From Komarekiella delphini-convector SJRDD-AB1 (GTDB lineage Bacteria; Cyanobacteriota; Cyanobacteriia; Cyanobacteriales; Nostocaceae), in NCBI RefSeq assembly GCF_014831675.1, contig NZ_VJXY01000063.1, positions 1-33,314 of the forward strand: DNA of 33,314 bases, read 5' to 3'. The translations under genes were made by a program, and so were the position numbers. The notes below the pieces were generated by a model. It made no database searches and had not been told where the DNA came from. It was given only the letters and a program-made list of their open reading frames with translations. Shown one piece after another: positions 1 through 6,971 of the stretch. Positions within the stretch are counted from its first letter, which is position 1, and every line of letters begins with the position of its first letter.

Positions 1-224
1 GTACGTACTTCTAAGTCAATTTGGTCAGCTTTGCGCTCAATCCGCACTTCGGAAATCCCGGCGTTGTTTTGAGCAAGTCTACCCAGCTTTTTTTCTATGT
101 ATTGACGGAGTTTGTGGTCTTCTTGTAGAAGTTCTGGATAGCGGTTATGATCAGCAAACCAAAGTGATTGGTGCTCTTGGGTAATGCCTAATCGAAATCC
201 AACTGGATGGATTTTTTGTCCCAT
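1..224 (-). CDS. rpsC: 30S ribosomal protein S3, N-terminal part (runs off the window)
   Basis: The reverse strand reads 74 open codons from ATG at 224 and starts [20 protein letters not shown], the classic cyanobacterial S3 N terminus, followed by the [13 protein letters not shown] and [12 protein letters not shown] segments that lead into the KH domain. S3 is a small-subunit protein at the mRNA entry tunnel. The rest of the gene lies beyond the left edge, so it cannot be said whether the copy is complete. In the usual S10 operon rpsC directly follows rplV. Here about 690 bp of AT-rich DNA without rplV lies upstream, so this may be an extra, moved or fragmentary copy. Family identity is sure; whether it is functional is open. 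Confidence 0.85.
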   Translation of the reverse strand, partial: MGQKIHPVGFRLGITQEHQSLWFADHNRYPELLQEDHKLRQYIEKKLGRLAQNNAGISEVRIERKADQIDLEVR

Positions 225-917
225 AATATCCTTTAAATTTTAATAACAAAAAATTCTGACAAAAAACTAGTGTTTTCTGAAATACAAAAGATTTTAACAG
301 CAACACGCACTTTAGAATATTATTAGCTACAAATACTATAGAATTATTGCAAATATAATACAATTCGGTAAGTATATAAGTTATTAATCGTGTTTAATAT
401 AAGAATAATCGACTGTATTGTAAGTATTTTGCCTACTGTTATCCAATAAGCAATAACCTTACTATAGAAAAAGTGATATAGCGTTTCTTAGCCAGCTGAG
501 GTACAAATTTATCGGTGTTTAAGTAGCTAGGTGCAAATAAATTAAAGTTTTTATTAAGGATTTTAGTCCTGATAATCCTTGTTTTGAACGATGAATCGCT
601 CACTACAAACTAGGATTTTATTTTATGTTTAATTATACCTACCTATCAATATTTATCTGTAGTTAATTACTTATTCTGTGTACCTCACTCAGGTGAAAGT
701 ACTTGCAAGTCCAAGTCAAACGTATCTAAAATACACTGCTCTTTTGACTGCAAGGGTTTCGGTATTTGAATATGAAAGCTATGTTCTGAGCAAGATTTTT
801 GCCTGATAAGGGTCTTATAAATTGCGTGCGTTTGTCCTGTATGTAAGACCATTTTTGATAAGGTTTACTTTAACTTGATTTTTTTAAACCTTTATAGTTA
901 GCGGCAAAAGACCTCAT
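225..917. other. AT-rich intergenic region, no gene seen
   Basis: About 690 bp with no credible coding frame in either direction. A 70-residue minus-strand frame over 151-363 overlaps rpsC in another register, is low-complexity and is not believed. A small hairpin with 7-bp arms (aaggatt at 556-562, aatcctt at 574-580) is the only local structure noticed. The stretch contains neither rplV nor any other S10-operon gene. Confidence 0.6.
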
Positions 918-1280
918 TTATTTTTCTTGATTAAGAGCCTCTTCTGTAACAACTTGAATAATAAGTTCTTGTTGCTCTGGAGAAATAGAGTTATTGATCT
1001 TCATTTCTCTTCGGATTATGTGCTCTATTTCTTCTTTATTTAATGTGTTCGATTCTTGTTTTTGGAGGCTAATTACATCACACGCTAATGATGCTATTTG
1101 AATTATTAAAGCTGCAATTGTTAACCTAATTATTAATTTAGATTCTTCGTAAGACTCTGGGTGATTTTCTAACTCTAATTTTGCAAGTTCTATTTCTACA
1201 GCTTCTAATAATGTTGAATCTAATTTTTTTGCTAATTTAGTTGCTGCACTACGAGCAACATTTTCATATTTAATTGACAC
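918..1280 (-). CDS. Hypothetical protein with one hydrophobic segment
   Basis: I do not recognise this gene. The frame can be extended to a GTG at 1301, but a GTG at 1280 has AGGAG six bases upstream (1287-1291), so the likely product is 120 residues starting VSIKYENVARSA. The N-terminal third is a charged helical segment rich in Ala, Lys and Glu. A hydrophobic stretch (LIIRLTIAALIIQIASLACD, about residues 50-70) could be one membrane helix. The C-terminal part is again charged and helical. It stands alone between two AT-rich gaps, with no operon partner. The good ribosome-binding site and protein-like composition support a real gene; no function can be given. Confidence 0.6.
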   Translation of the reverse strand: MSIKYENVARSAATKLAKKLDSTLLEAVEIELAKLELENHPESYEESKLIIRLTIAALIIQIASLACDVISLQKQESNTLNKEEIEHIIRREMKINNSISPEQQELIIQVVTEEALNQEK

Positions 1281-1286
1281 TTTGCA

Positions 1287-1291
1287 CTCCT
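1287..1291 (-). promoter_or_regulatory. Ribosome-binding site fixing a GTG start
   Basis: AGGAG on the minus strand lies six bases before the GTG at 1280. The longer GTG start at 1301 has no such site, so the shorter protein is preferred. Confidence 0.55.
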
Positions 1292-1445
1292 GATTTACCA
1301 CACTTAAGGTACAATAACATTTTGACTACTACATTTCCAAGAAAATATAATTTTTAAATACCCAGAGATTTTGTTGCCATGATGAAGTGCATCAATTTAA
1401 TACAACAGAAATAATTATTGCATGATTTATTATTGAAGCTTTTTT

Positions 1446-1481
1446 AAAAACTCATATAAAAACTCATATAAAAACTCATAG
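1446..1481. repeat. 12-bp tandem repeat, three units
   Basis: The unit aaaaactcatat occurs three times head to tail; only the last base of the third unit differs. It lies in the gap between the hypothetical gene and the MocR gene, with no coding potential. Confidence 0.7.
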
Positions 1482-1575
1482 TAGACGTAAGACTGGGTAG
1501 CTGCGATCGCCAATAATATGGAATGATTAAAGTTATTATTCTTTCTCTGCTCTATACTGTCTTAGGGATCAGTCT

Positions 1576-3039
1576 TCAACTGAACACGATATTAGCCAAT
1601 CGCCGAACTCCTTCTTTTATTTGCTCCTCGTCGATGTCAGCGTAACCTAAAACAAATTCACTACCAGGGCTATCTTTTAAGTAATAAGGATGTGCAGCAT
1701 TAATCCCGACGCCAGCTAGTGCAGCACACTGGGTTATCTCTTCATCACTCAGGGTTGTATTTATTTTTACCATTAGATGCATTCCAGCATTTTCTCCTAG
1801 GATTTTGACCCTTTCACCGAAATGGGAAACTAAGGATTGCGCCAAGGTTTGACGCCGTTGGTCATAAAGCGATCGCATCCGCCGGATATGGCGCTCTAAA
1901 TGTCCTTCGGTAATAAAATCTGTAAGGGCGTGTTGTTCCAATAAACTAGATTGGCGATCTGCTAGCCATTTGGCACGGGTAAATACATCTACCAAATTAT
2001 GTGGCAATACCAGATAACCCAAACGCAGAGACGGGAAGAGTACTTTAGAAAATGTGCCAACATAAATTACCGAGTTTCCCTGATCTAATCCTTGCAAAGC
2101 TGGGATGGGACGCTCACCATAACGATACTCGCTATCGTAATCATCTTCAATAATCATCGCTCCTGATTTTTGCGCCCAAGCCAGTAGCTCTAATCTGCGG
2201 GGGAGGGATAGCATTACCCCAGTTGGGAATTGATGGGATGGGGTGACGTAGATAAGTTTTATGTTTGGGACTGTACCTGTTGTCAGATTGCTGACTAATA
2301 AACCTGATTCATCCACAGATACAGGAAACAAACAGGCTCCCTGCGCCAAAAAAGTCCGCCGCGCTCCTAAATAACCAGGTTCTTCCACAGCAATCCAGTC
2401 ACCTCGCTCAATCAGCAGACGTGTGATCAAATCAAGTCCTTGCTGGGAGCCGCCAACAATAATAATTTGCTCAGTACTACACTTTACCGCTCTAGAGCGA
2501 GCAAGATAAGAAGCGATCGCCTCTCGTAACGGTCGATATCCCATTGAGTCAGTTGTATAGTCAAGCACATCTGCATTAAAACGGCAATGGCGAGATAGTA
2601 ACTTGCGCCATAGGTCGATGGGAAATTTGTCAAATGCTGGTCGTCCATAACTGAAGTTGATCTGTGCTTCTAGTTCCAAGAGGCGAAAGAGGGCGCGGTT
2701 AGTCAAACTCGCACCGTAGGCTGATAGAGACAATGATAAATTAGCTACATGAAACGTTGACTGAATTGGTACAGTGTTTAACAGATCATCGGGGATTTGA
2801 TCACAGACAAATGTCCCTGATCCCGGAGTTGCTTCCAGGTAGCCTTCACTTAGTAGTTGTTCATAGCCTTGGGTGACAGTAGCGCGGGAGATACCGAGAG
2901 ACTGGGAAAGCGATCGCGTTGAAGGTAGTCGTTGTCCTGGTGCTAATCTTCCCAACAGAATCGCTTGACGCAGTTCTTCATACACTTGGCGATGCAGTGG
3001 TAAAGCTGCTTGTGGGTTGATAGTTATTACAAAGTCCAT
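1576..3039 (-). CDS. MocR/PdxR-like transcriptional regulator (GntR head, aminotransferase body)
   Basis: 487 residues. The N terminus (about 10-78) is a GntR-type winged helix-turn-helix with PLHRQVYEELRQAILLGRL and RLPSTRSLSQSLGISRATV. The rest is a fold-type I aminotransferase domain with the EDDYDSEYRY motif and a Schiff-base lysine in YVGTFSKVLFPSLRLGY (about Lys332). The length fits the MocR family, which bind PLP and regulate vitamin B6, GABA or related amino-compound genes. Two PPOX-fold genes lie on the opposite strand about 1 kb away, a common pairing for MocR regulators, so they are plausible targets. A six-unit heptamer repeat sits directly before the ATG, in the leader. The effector is unknown. 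Confidence 0.85.
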   Translation of the reverse strand: MDFVITINPQAALPLHRQVYEELRQAILLGRLAPGQRLPSTRSLSQSLGISRATVTQGYEQLLSEGYLEATPGSGTFVCDQIPDDLLNTVPIQSTFHVANLSLSLSAYGASLTNRALFRLLELEAQINFSYGRPAFDKFPIDLWRKLLSRHCRFNADVLDYTTDSMGYRPLREAIASYLARSRAVKCSTEQIIIVGGSQQGLDLITRLLIERGDWIAVEEPGYLGARRTFLAQGACLFPVSVDESGLLVSNLTTGTVPNIKLIYVTPSHQFPTGVMLSLPRRLELLAWAQKSGAMIIEDDYDSEYRYGERPIPALQGLDQGNSVIYVGTFSKVLFPSLRLGYLVLPHNLVDVFTRAKWLADRQSSLLEQHALTDFITEGHLERHIRRMRSLYDQRRQTLAQSLVSHFGERVKILGENAGMHLMVKINTTLSDEEITQCAALAGVGINAAHPYYLKDSPGSEFVLGYADIDEEQIKEGVRRLANIVFS

Positions 3040-3045
3040 CTCAAT

Positions 3046-3086
3046 GTAATTCGTAATTCGTAATTCGTAATTCGTAATTCGTAATT
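3046..3086. repeat. Heptamer tandem repeat (gtaattc), about six units
   Basis: Six near-perfect gtaattc units, of the short tandemly repeated (STRR) type known from Nostoc-like cyanobacteria. The array begins six bases before the MocR start codon, so it lies in the leader or promoter of that gene. Confidence 0.85.
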
Positions 3087-3181
3087 AAAAATATTGCACT
3101 CTTATCAACTATCCTACATGAGCGATCGTATTACTTTTAAGACAGTCTCTACAAAATTAGCGATCGCACTATTTTTATAGC

Positions 3182-3628
3182 CTAGCTGTTTAAGCTATTA
3201 GGGTGAATGATTATTAGTCCTTCAATTGCAACGAAATCTTGAGGATTTAATGTGAGGATATGGGAAATATTATGAGTTAATATTACTGCTTGTATGCGGA
3301 TATCATGGGCGCGTTTACCTAAAATTTTGTGAGATTTAACAAGACTCAGTCATTGGGGAAATATTGCAGGTGTTTCTTCTAGTAAGTCGAATTGATTAAT
3401 CAACATTTGTATTGCTTGTTCAGTTTTTTCTACTGTCCATCCTAGTCCGTTTACACTCATCGGACGAGTGGCTACAACCCAAAATTCAGTGATAACTTGA
3501 GAGGTAATAAAGCATTGACCACCTTCTACTAATATTTGTGAAATAGCAGTGTTTATCAGGTCATATTCGGCGGAGTTAGTATCAGTAAACCTTAAAATAA
3601 TATTTGTATCTAGCAAATAGTTGGTCAT
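3182..3628 (-). pseudogene. VapC-like PIN-domain toxin, broken by an in-frame TGA
   Basis: The frame starts MTNYLLDTNIILRF, with the first acidic residue of the PIN RNase domain at Asp7, and includes the usual VITEFWVVATRP helix. It stops at TGA (3350-3352) after IFPQ. The same frame then stays open to TAG at 3182-3184 and reads LSLVKSHKILGKRAHDIRIQ, then AVILTHNISHILTLNPQDF, the expected C-terminal half with the last acidic PIN residues. The stop falls where such toxins commonly carry Trp (TGG), so one G-to-A change explains it. The intact length would be 148 residues, normal for VapC. The ATG overlaps the antitoxin stop as ATGA. The 92-residue product lacks the conserved HD and final Asp and should be inactive. 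Confidence 0.85.
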
Positions 3629-3867
3629 CTGCCTCGATCATCGTAAATATTTTCTCGGCATAGAGCTTCGTTAGATAAATTAGCATTACTTTTAGGAAAT
3701 TGAGCAAGCCATTGACGAAATTGATCTGCTTTTTCTGTTGAGGTTAGACTTTTGCGAGTGGTTGCCTCTATTTGTCTATTAGAGAGCTTTTCTTGAAATA
3801 GTTTTTGGTCTTCAGGTGAGAGGTTTAGTACCACTTCTACAAGAGAATTAACAAGCTTTACATTCAT
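3625..3867 (-). CDS. VapB-like antitoxin
   Basis: 80 residues from ATG at 3867, ending with the TGA that overlaps the toxin ATG by four bases (ATGA), the standard translationally coupled toxin-antitoxin layout. The N terminus is a short helical segment (LVNSLVEVVLNLSPEDQKLF) typical of cyanobacterial antitoxins in the VapB/ParD range; the C terminus is charged and would wrap the toxin. The assignment rests more on position and length than on a diagnostic motif. Since the toxin frame is interrupted, the antitoxin may now be dispensable, although this frame is still open. The pair sits between the MocR gene and the first PPOX gene and looks like an insertion into that neighbourhood. Confidence 0.65.
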   Translation of the reverse strand: MNVKLVNSLVEVVLNLSPEDQKLFQEKLSNRQIEATTRKSLTSTEKADQFRQWLAQFPKSNANLSNEALCRENIYDDRGR

Positions 3868-4008
3868 AGTTTTTTCTGAGATTTTTGGGCTTACACTCTA
3901 TTATGTCAATAATATTCTAAATGGACTGGTACTTTAGTCAAAAAGTGGCACTTGTATCATGCCATTTTCCTCACTACTCTGACGATGTAGAGTTAAAAAT
4001 TACCAGTC

Positions 4009-4668
4009 ATGTATCAACAAGAACCTCCCAGTCAAAGAACAACTATCAAGCGCATACCGCAACGAGGAAACTATGAACGTGACACCATCTATGAAATTTT
4101 GGATGAAGGATTAATCTGTTATGTAGGCTTTGTAGTTGACGGACAACCTTTTGTAATCCCCACAGCTTACGGACGAGTTGACGACACGTTATATATTCAT
4201 GGCTCGCCTGCTAGTCGGATGCTGCGATCGCTTCAACAAGGCATTGATATCTGCGTGACAGTAACCTTGCTTGATGGTTTAGTACTGGCGCGATCGGCAT
4301 TTCATCACTCAATGAACTATCGTTCGGTAGTAGTATTTGGTACAGCAACACTTGTACAGGATGCAGAGCAAAAATTAGTTGCCTTGAGAGCATTTACAGA
4401 ACATGTTATTCCTGGACGTTGGCAAGAAGTGCGATCGCCTAGTCGTAGTGAGTTAGCTGGAACTTTAGTGCTATCTTTACCTCTAGTTGAAGCTTCCGCA
4501 AAAGTTCGTACTGGTGGGCCTAATGATGATGCCGCTGATTATGATCTGCTAGTATGGGCGGGAGAAATTCCCTTGCAATTAACAGCCACAACACCAATTG
4601 CAGATTCGCGTTTACTCTCTCAAATTGAACCTACCTACGTTAGCCACTACAAGCGTAGACGCGATTAG
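4009..4668 (+). CDS. Pyridoxamine 5'-phosphate oxidase-fold flavoprotein (NimA-like)
   Basis: 219 residues. It starts with the family signature around residues 12-36 (IKRIPQRGNYERDTIYEILD), continues with CYVGFVVDGQPFVIPTAYGR and LYIHGSPASRMLRSL, and has the long conserved core VTLLDGLVLARSAFHHSMNY and SVVVFGTATLV. These define the FMN-binding split-barrel family related to PNP oxidase and nitroimidazole resistance proteins. The C-terminal EASAKVRTGGPNDD motif is also typical. Such genes often stand next to MocR-type regulators, as here, which suggests control by that regulator. The substrate is not known; a role in flavin- or B6-linked detoxification is inference. The start codon is the only well-placed ATG. 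Confidence 0.8.
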   Translation: MYQQEPPSQRTTIKRIPQRGNYERDTIYEILDEGLICYVGFVVDGQPFVIPTAYGRVDDTLYIHGSPASRMLRSLQQGIDICVTVTLLDGLVLARSAFHHSMNYRSVVVFGTATLVQDAEQKLVALRAFTEHVIPGRWQEVRSPSRSELAGTLVLSLPLVEASAKVRTGGPNDDAADYDLLVWAGEIPLQLTATTPIADSRLLSQIEPTYVSHYKRRRD

Positions 4669-4682
4669 GCCGAACAGAACTT

Positions 4683-4722
4683 CCCTACGGGACGCTACGC
4701 GTAGCTTGCTTCCCCGTAGGGG
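4683..4722. repeat. Nested palindromic repeat
   Basis: Outer arms ccctacgg (4683-4690) and ccgtaggg (4714-4721) enclose the perfect 12-bp palindrome gctacgcgtagc (4694-4705). This is a typical dispersed cyanobacterial intergenic repeat and lies just after the first PPOX gene. A T-tract is missing, so it is not a standard terminator. Confidence 0.6.
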
Positions 4723-4772
4723 TACGGAGGGCTTAAAACCTTGCTTTCAACTCAGCACTCTTTATTTCTTTA

Positions 4773-4809
4773 CTCAGAACGGGCGTAAACCATAGCTATC
4801 CGCTAACAG
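4773..4809 (-). repeat. Dispersed repeat, copy 1
   Basis: The reverse complement contains ctgttagcggatagctatgg followed by ttta, then gcccgt and ctgag. The same block occurs in the opposite orientation at 18759-18794, about 14 kb away, with only small differences. Neither copy codes for protein. Confidence 0.7.
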
Positions 4810-4923
4810 GACTCAGGACTCACCATTGTGCTAGTCAGACATCGGCATTTAGGCCTTGCTAGATAGCCAGCTAAGGCCTAGGCTGAGAAGATGGGAAATT
4901 TGCAAATATAAATCAGACAGTCT

Positions 4924-5478
4924 ATGGCTAAATTTTTTGACTGTATTACTGAGGAACTGCAAGAGTTTATTATCGCCCAACACCTTTTCTTTGTTGGCTC
5001 TGCACCCCTGAGTCCTACGGGTCACATTAACTTATCTCCCAAAGGATTAGATTGCTTTCGCATCCTTTCGCCTAACCGAGTAGCTTATCTAGATCTTACA
5101 GGTAGCGGTAATGAAACCTCAGCGCATTTGCAAGAAAATGGGCGGATTACTTTGATGTTTTGCGCTTTTAAGGAACCTCCGTGTATTCTACGACTTTACG
5201 GACAGGGACGCACGATTTTATCAAGTTCCCCCGATTGGAACGCCTTGTACTCTCTGTTTTCGCCGCTACCAGGAACTCGTCAAATAATTATCGTTGATAT
5301 CGAGAAAGTGCAAACCTCCTGTGGTTTGGGTGTACCACTTTATGAATATCAAGGTCAACGCCAGACTATGGTAAACTGGGCAATCAAAAAAGGGGAACAG
5401 GGAGTTCGTGACTATCAACAACAGAAAAATCTCGTTAGCATTGACGGGTTATCGACTCCTCTGAGTAAATTACCTTAA
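4924..5478 (+). CDS. Pyridoxamine 5'-phosphate oxidase family protein
   Basis: 184 residues. The sequence shows the PPOX split-barrel pattern of the subgroup beginning with a helix (ITEELQEFIIAQHLFFVGSA), then GHINLSPKGLDCFRIL, VAYLDLTGSGNETSAH, GRITLMFCAFKEPPCILRLY and GQGRTI. These are conserved in cyanobacterial proteins annotated as pyridoxamine 5'-phosphate oxidase family and are expected to bind FMN or F420-like cofactors. It follows the first PPOX gene in the same direction after about 255 bp that hold two dispersed repeats, so the two may not share a transcript. The substrate is unknown. The family call is firm, the reaction is not. Confidence 0.75.
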   Translation: MAKFFDCITEELQEFIIAQHLFFVGSAPLSPTGHINLSPKGLDCFRILSPNRVAYLDLTGSGNETSAHLQENGRITLMFCAFKEPPCILRLYGQGRTILSSSPDWNALYSLFSPLPGTRQIIIVDIEKVQTSCGLGVPLYEYQGQRQTMVNWAIKKGEQGVRDYQQQKNLVSIDGLSTPLSKLP

Positions 5479-5566
5479 CTTTAACAAAAGTAGACTTGCA
5501 AGTAGGAATAAGGATGTTGTTATGTTGAAGGTCAAGCTTTTTTGATATTCGTAGCGTAACTAAGAC

Positions 5567-5598
5567 ACTCCCACTTCAGCCATTAGGTAGGTGGGAGT
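5567..5598. repeat. Hairpin next to the MITE-like element
   Basis: Arms actcccac (5567-5574) and gtgggagt (5591-5598) are perfect complements. The sequence resembles the subterminal hairpins of IS200/IS605-type elements, but no transposase is nearby. Confidence 0.5.
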
Positions 5599-5600
5599 AA

Positions 5601-5848
5601 GAGGATGTTTGAAAAGTCCTCTTGTCGGTATCAAAAGTTCTAGATCCCTCTAAATCCACGCCACTTGCTACAAGTCGGGAAACCCGACGACAGTCGCCTC
5701 AAGTCGGGAAACCCGCCCACGGCGCTGTCTCCCCAACACAGTGGCTCCCCTTGACAAGGGGGACTTTGATTCCGGTTCCCCCCTTTTTAAGGCTAGGGGG
5801 GATCTAAAAGTGCTTAAAGTCACAGCGAAACACTTTTGAAACACCCTC
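5601..5848. mobile_element. MITE-like non-coding element with terminal inverted repeats
   Basis: The left end gaggatgtttgaaaagtc (5601-5618) and the reverse complement of the right end (5831-5848) match at about 15 of 18 positions. The bases taa flank both ends and could be a short target duplication. Inside are repeated cccgacga/cccgccca-like motifs and a run of C and G bases around 5775-5805. No transposase frame is present. Size (248 bp) and structure suit a miniature inverted-repeat element; the parent family is unknown. Confidence 0.55.
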
Positions 5849-6207
5849 TAATTTACTTCCATAATAAGGGGAATATCTTTTTAGTTTGCATCTCAAATTA
5901 AGCCATTTGTGCGGATTGCAGCTTTTCCTAGAGTTGCTACTCATTCACTGCCAAAAGCGATCGCACATTTTTATTGTTGGAAATAAACCTTACATAATAA
6001 ATTGCACAGAATTAATTATTAGGACAAAATTGCTTTAAGCAGGTCTTTATTAAATGCTATTCTCCAAGTTTATATAAATAGCCAAAAAATAAACTTGATT
6101 TAAAAATGTTATTTTTCTCAGACAGAAATCTCTGCTTTATATCTTGGAAAGGCTAATTTTATTGAGAGAGTTTTTCAGATAGATAAATTTATGTATTTCA
6201 CGTACAA

Positions 6208-6236
6208 AGCTCCAAGATACATTCCATCTTGGAGCT
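6208..6236. repeat. Perfect 11-bp-arm hairpin
   Basis: Arms agctccaagat (6208-6218) and atcttggagct (6226-6236) are exact complements around a 7-base loop. Neither strand has a clear T-tract behind it, so its role as terminator, RNA end or repeat is unclear. Confidence 0.55.
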
Positions 6237-6300
6237 TGATAAATTTTATCGTTGATTTAAACTAATATCAATTCAATTAATGATTGCAACAAATCCTTTG

Positions 6301-6362
6301 GTAGAGACGTTGCATTGCAACGTCTCTACATGTTCTGTCTGTTACATTTTTTTAATTGGTAT
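6301..6362 (-). repeat. Dispersed palindrome-bearing repeat, copy 1
   Basis: A perfect palindrome with 14-base arms (gtagagacgttgca) at 6301-6329 is followed by a tail ending in ttaattggtat. The reverse complement matches 10607-10671 over about 60 bp with a handful of differences. It is a non-coding dispersed repeat of a type frequent in filamentous cyanobacteria. Confidence 0.75.
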
Positions 6363-6509
6363 AAGCGGATATTGACGTAATAGTAAGATGGCTTTTTTAT
6401 TGCTAATGCTTATTGTTTTTAAATCAGAATCTCTATAAATAAACAAGTATCACATTTTTACTTAATATTCTTTATTACCTTTGTACAAAAACTATACGTT
6501 ATATAAATA

Positions 6510-6529
6510 AAGTCCGCTTTCGCGGACTT
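6510..6529. repeat. Small perfect hairpin
   Basis: Arms aagtccgc and gcggactt enclose tttc. It resembles the short hairpin repeats scattered through Nostoc-like genomes. No gene ends here and no T-tract follows. Confidence 0.5.
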
Positions 6530-6884
6530 AAGTAAGGGCTTCTGTCACTTTTATCGGCTACAATCATGTATGGAACATGATGCTTTTATTGTTGATTATT
6601 AATTCTGAAAAATCAAGTCTATTCAATCAAGTTATTGGACATAACTACCTGAATTATATCTTTTATTCAAAATATCAAAAAAGATAATTATTGTATCAAT
6701 AAAAAAATTGTTTTTTTTATGAATTTATCTAAATTAAAAATGCTAACGAATGCGAATTAAACTAACACAAATCTATTGCTTTATCCAATAAAATCTTAGA
6801 CTTAATTCAGATATTTATGTCTTTCAGGCTTGAAAATTTACCATATTTTTCGATTAAAAAGGTAAATGTGGTCAGGTATAACAG

Positions 6885-6917
6885 CCCCAGGAATGAATTT
6901 CCACTCCTGGGGTTTTT
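6885..6917 (+). terminator. Intrinsic terminator with no gene in front of it
   Basis: Arms ccccagga (6885-6892) and tcctgggg (6905-6912) are followed on the plus strand by ttttt (6913-6917). The only neighbouring gene, cbiG-cobJ, is read from the other strand, where the hairpin has no T-tract. It may end an unannotated plus-strand RNA or act weakly for cobJ. Confidence 0.6.
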
Positions 6918-6971
6918 ATTTATTGATAATTTTTGCGTAATTATCTGAAGCTTAGTTGGCTGTCATGCCTA

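Larger units (their letters stand above)
5479..6971. other. Long gene-free region with several repeats and hairpins
   Basis: About 1.5 kb without a believable gene. It holds a hairpin and a MITE-like element near 5567-5848, a perfect 11-bp-arm hairpin at 6208-6236, a dispersed palindrome at 6301-6362, a hairpin at 6510-6529 and a plus-strand terminator near 6885-6917. The rest is very AT-rich. A 61-residue frame at 5622-5807 lies wholly inside the MITE-like element and is not credible as a gene. Confidence 0.6.

Noticed and set aside
151-363. 70-residue minus-strand frame at the left end
   Set aside because: It overlaps rpsC in another register and the rest is AT-rich noise without a ribosome-binding site.
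5622-5807. 61-residue plus-strand frame
   Set aside because: It lies entirely in the MITE-like element and its Pro/Ser-rich sequence comes from the repeats.
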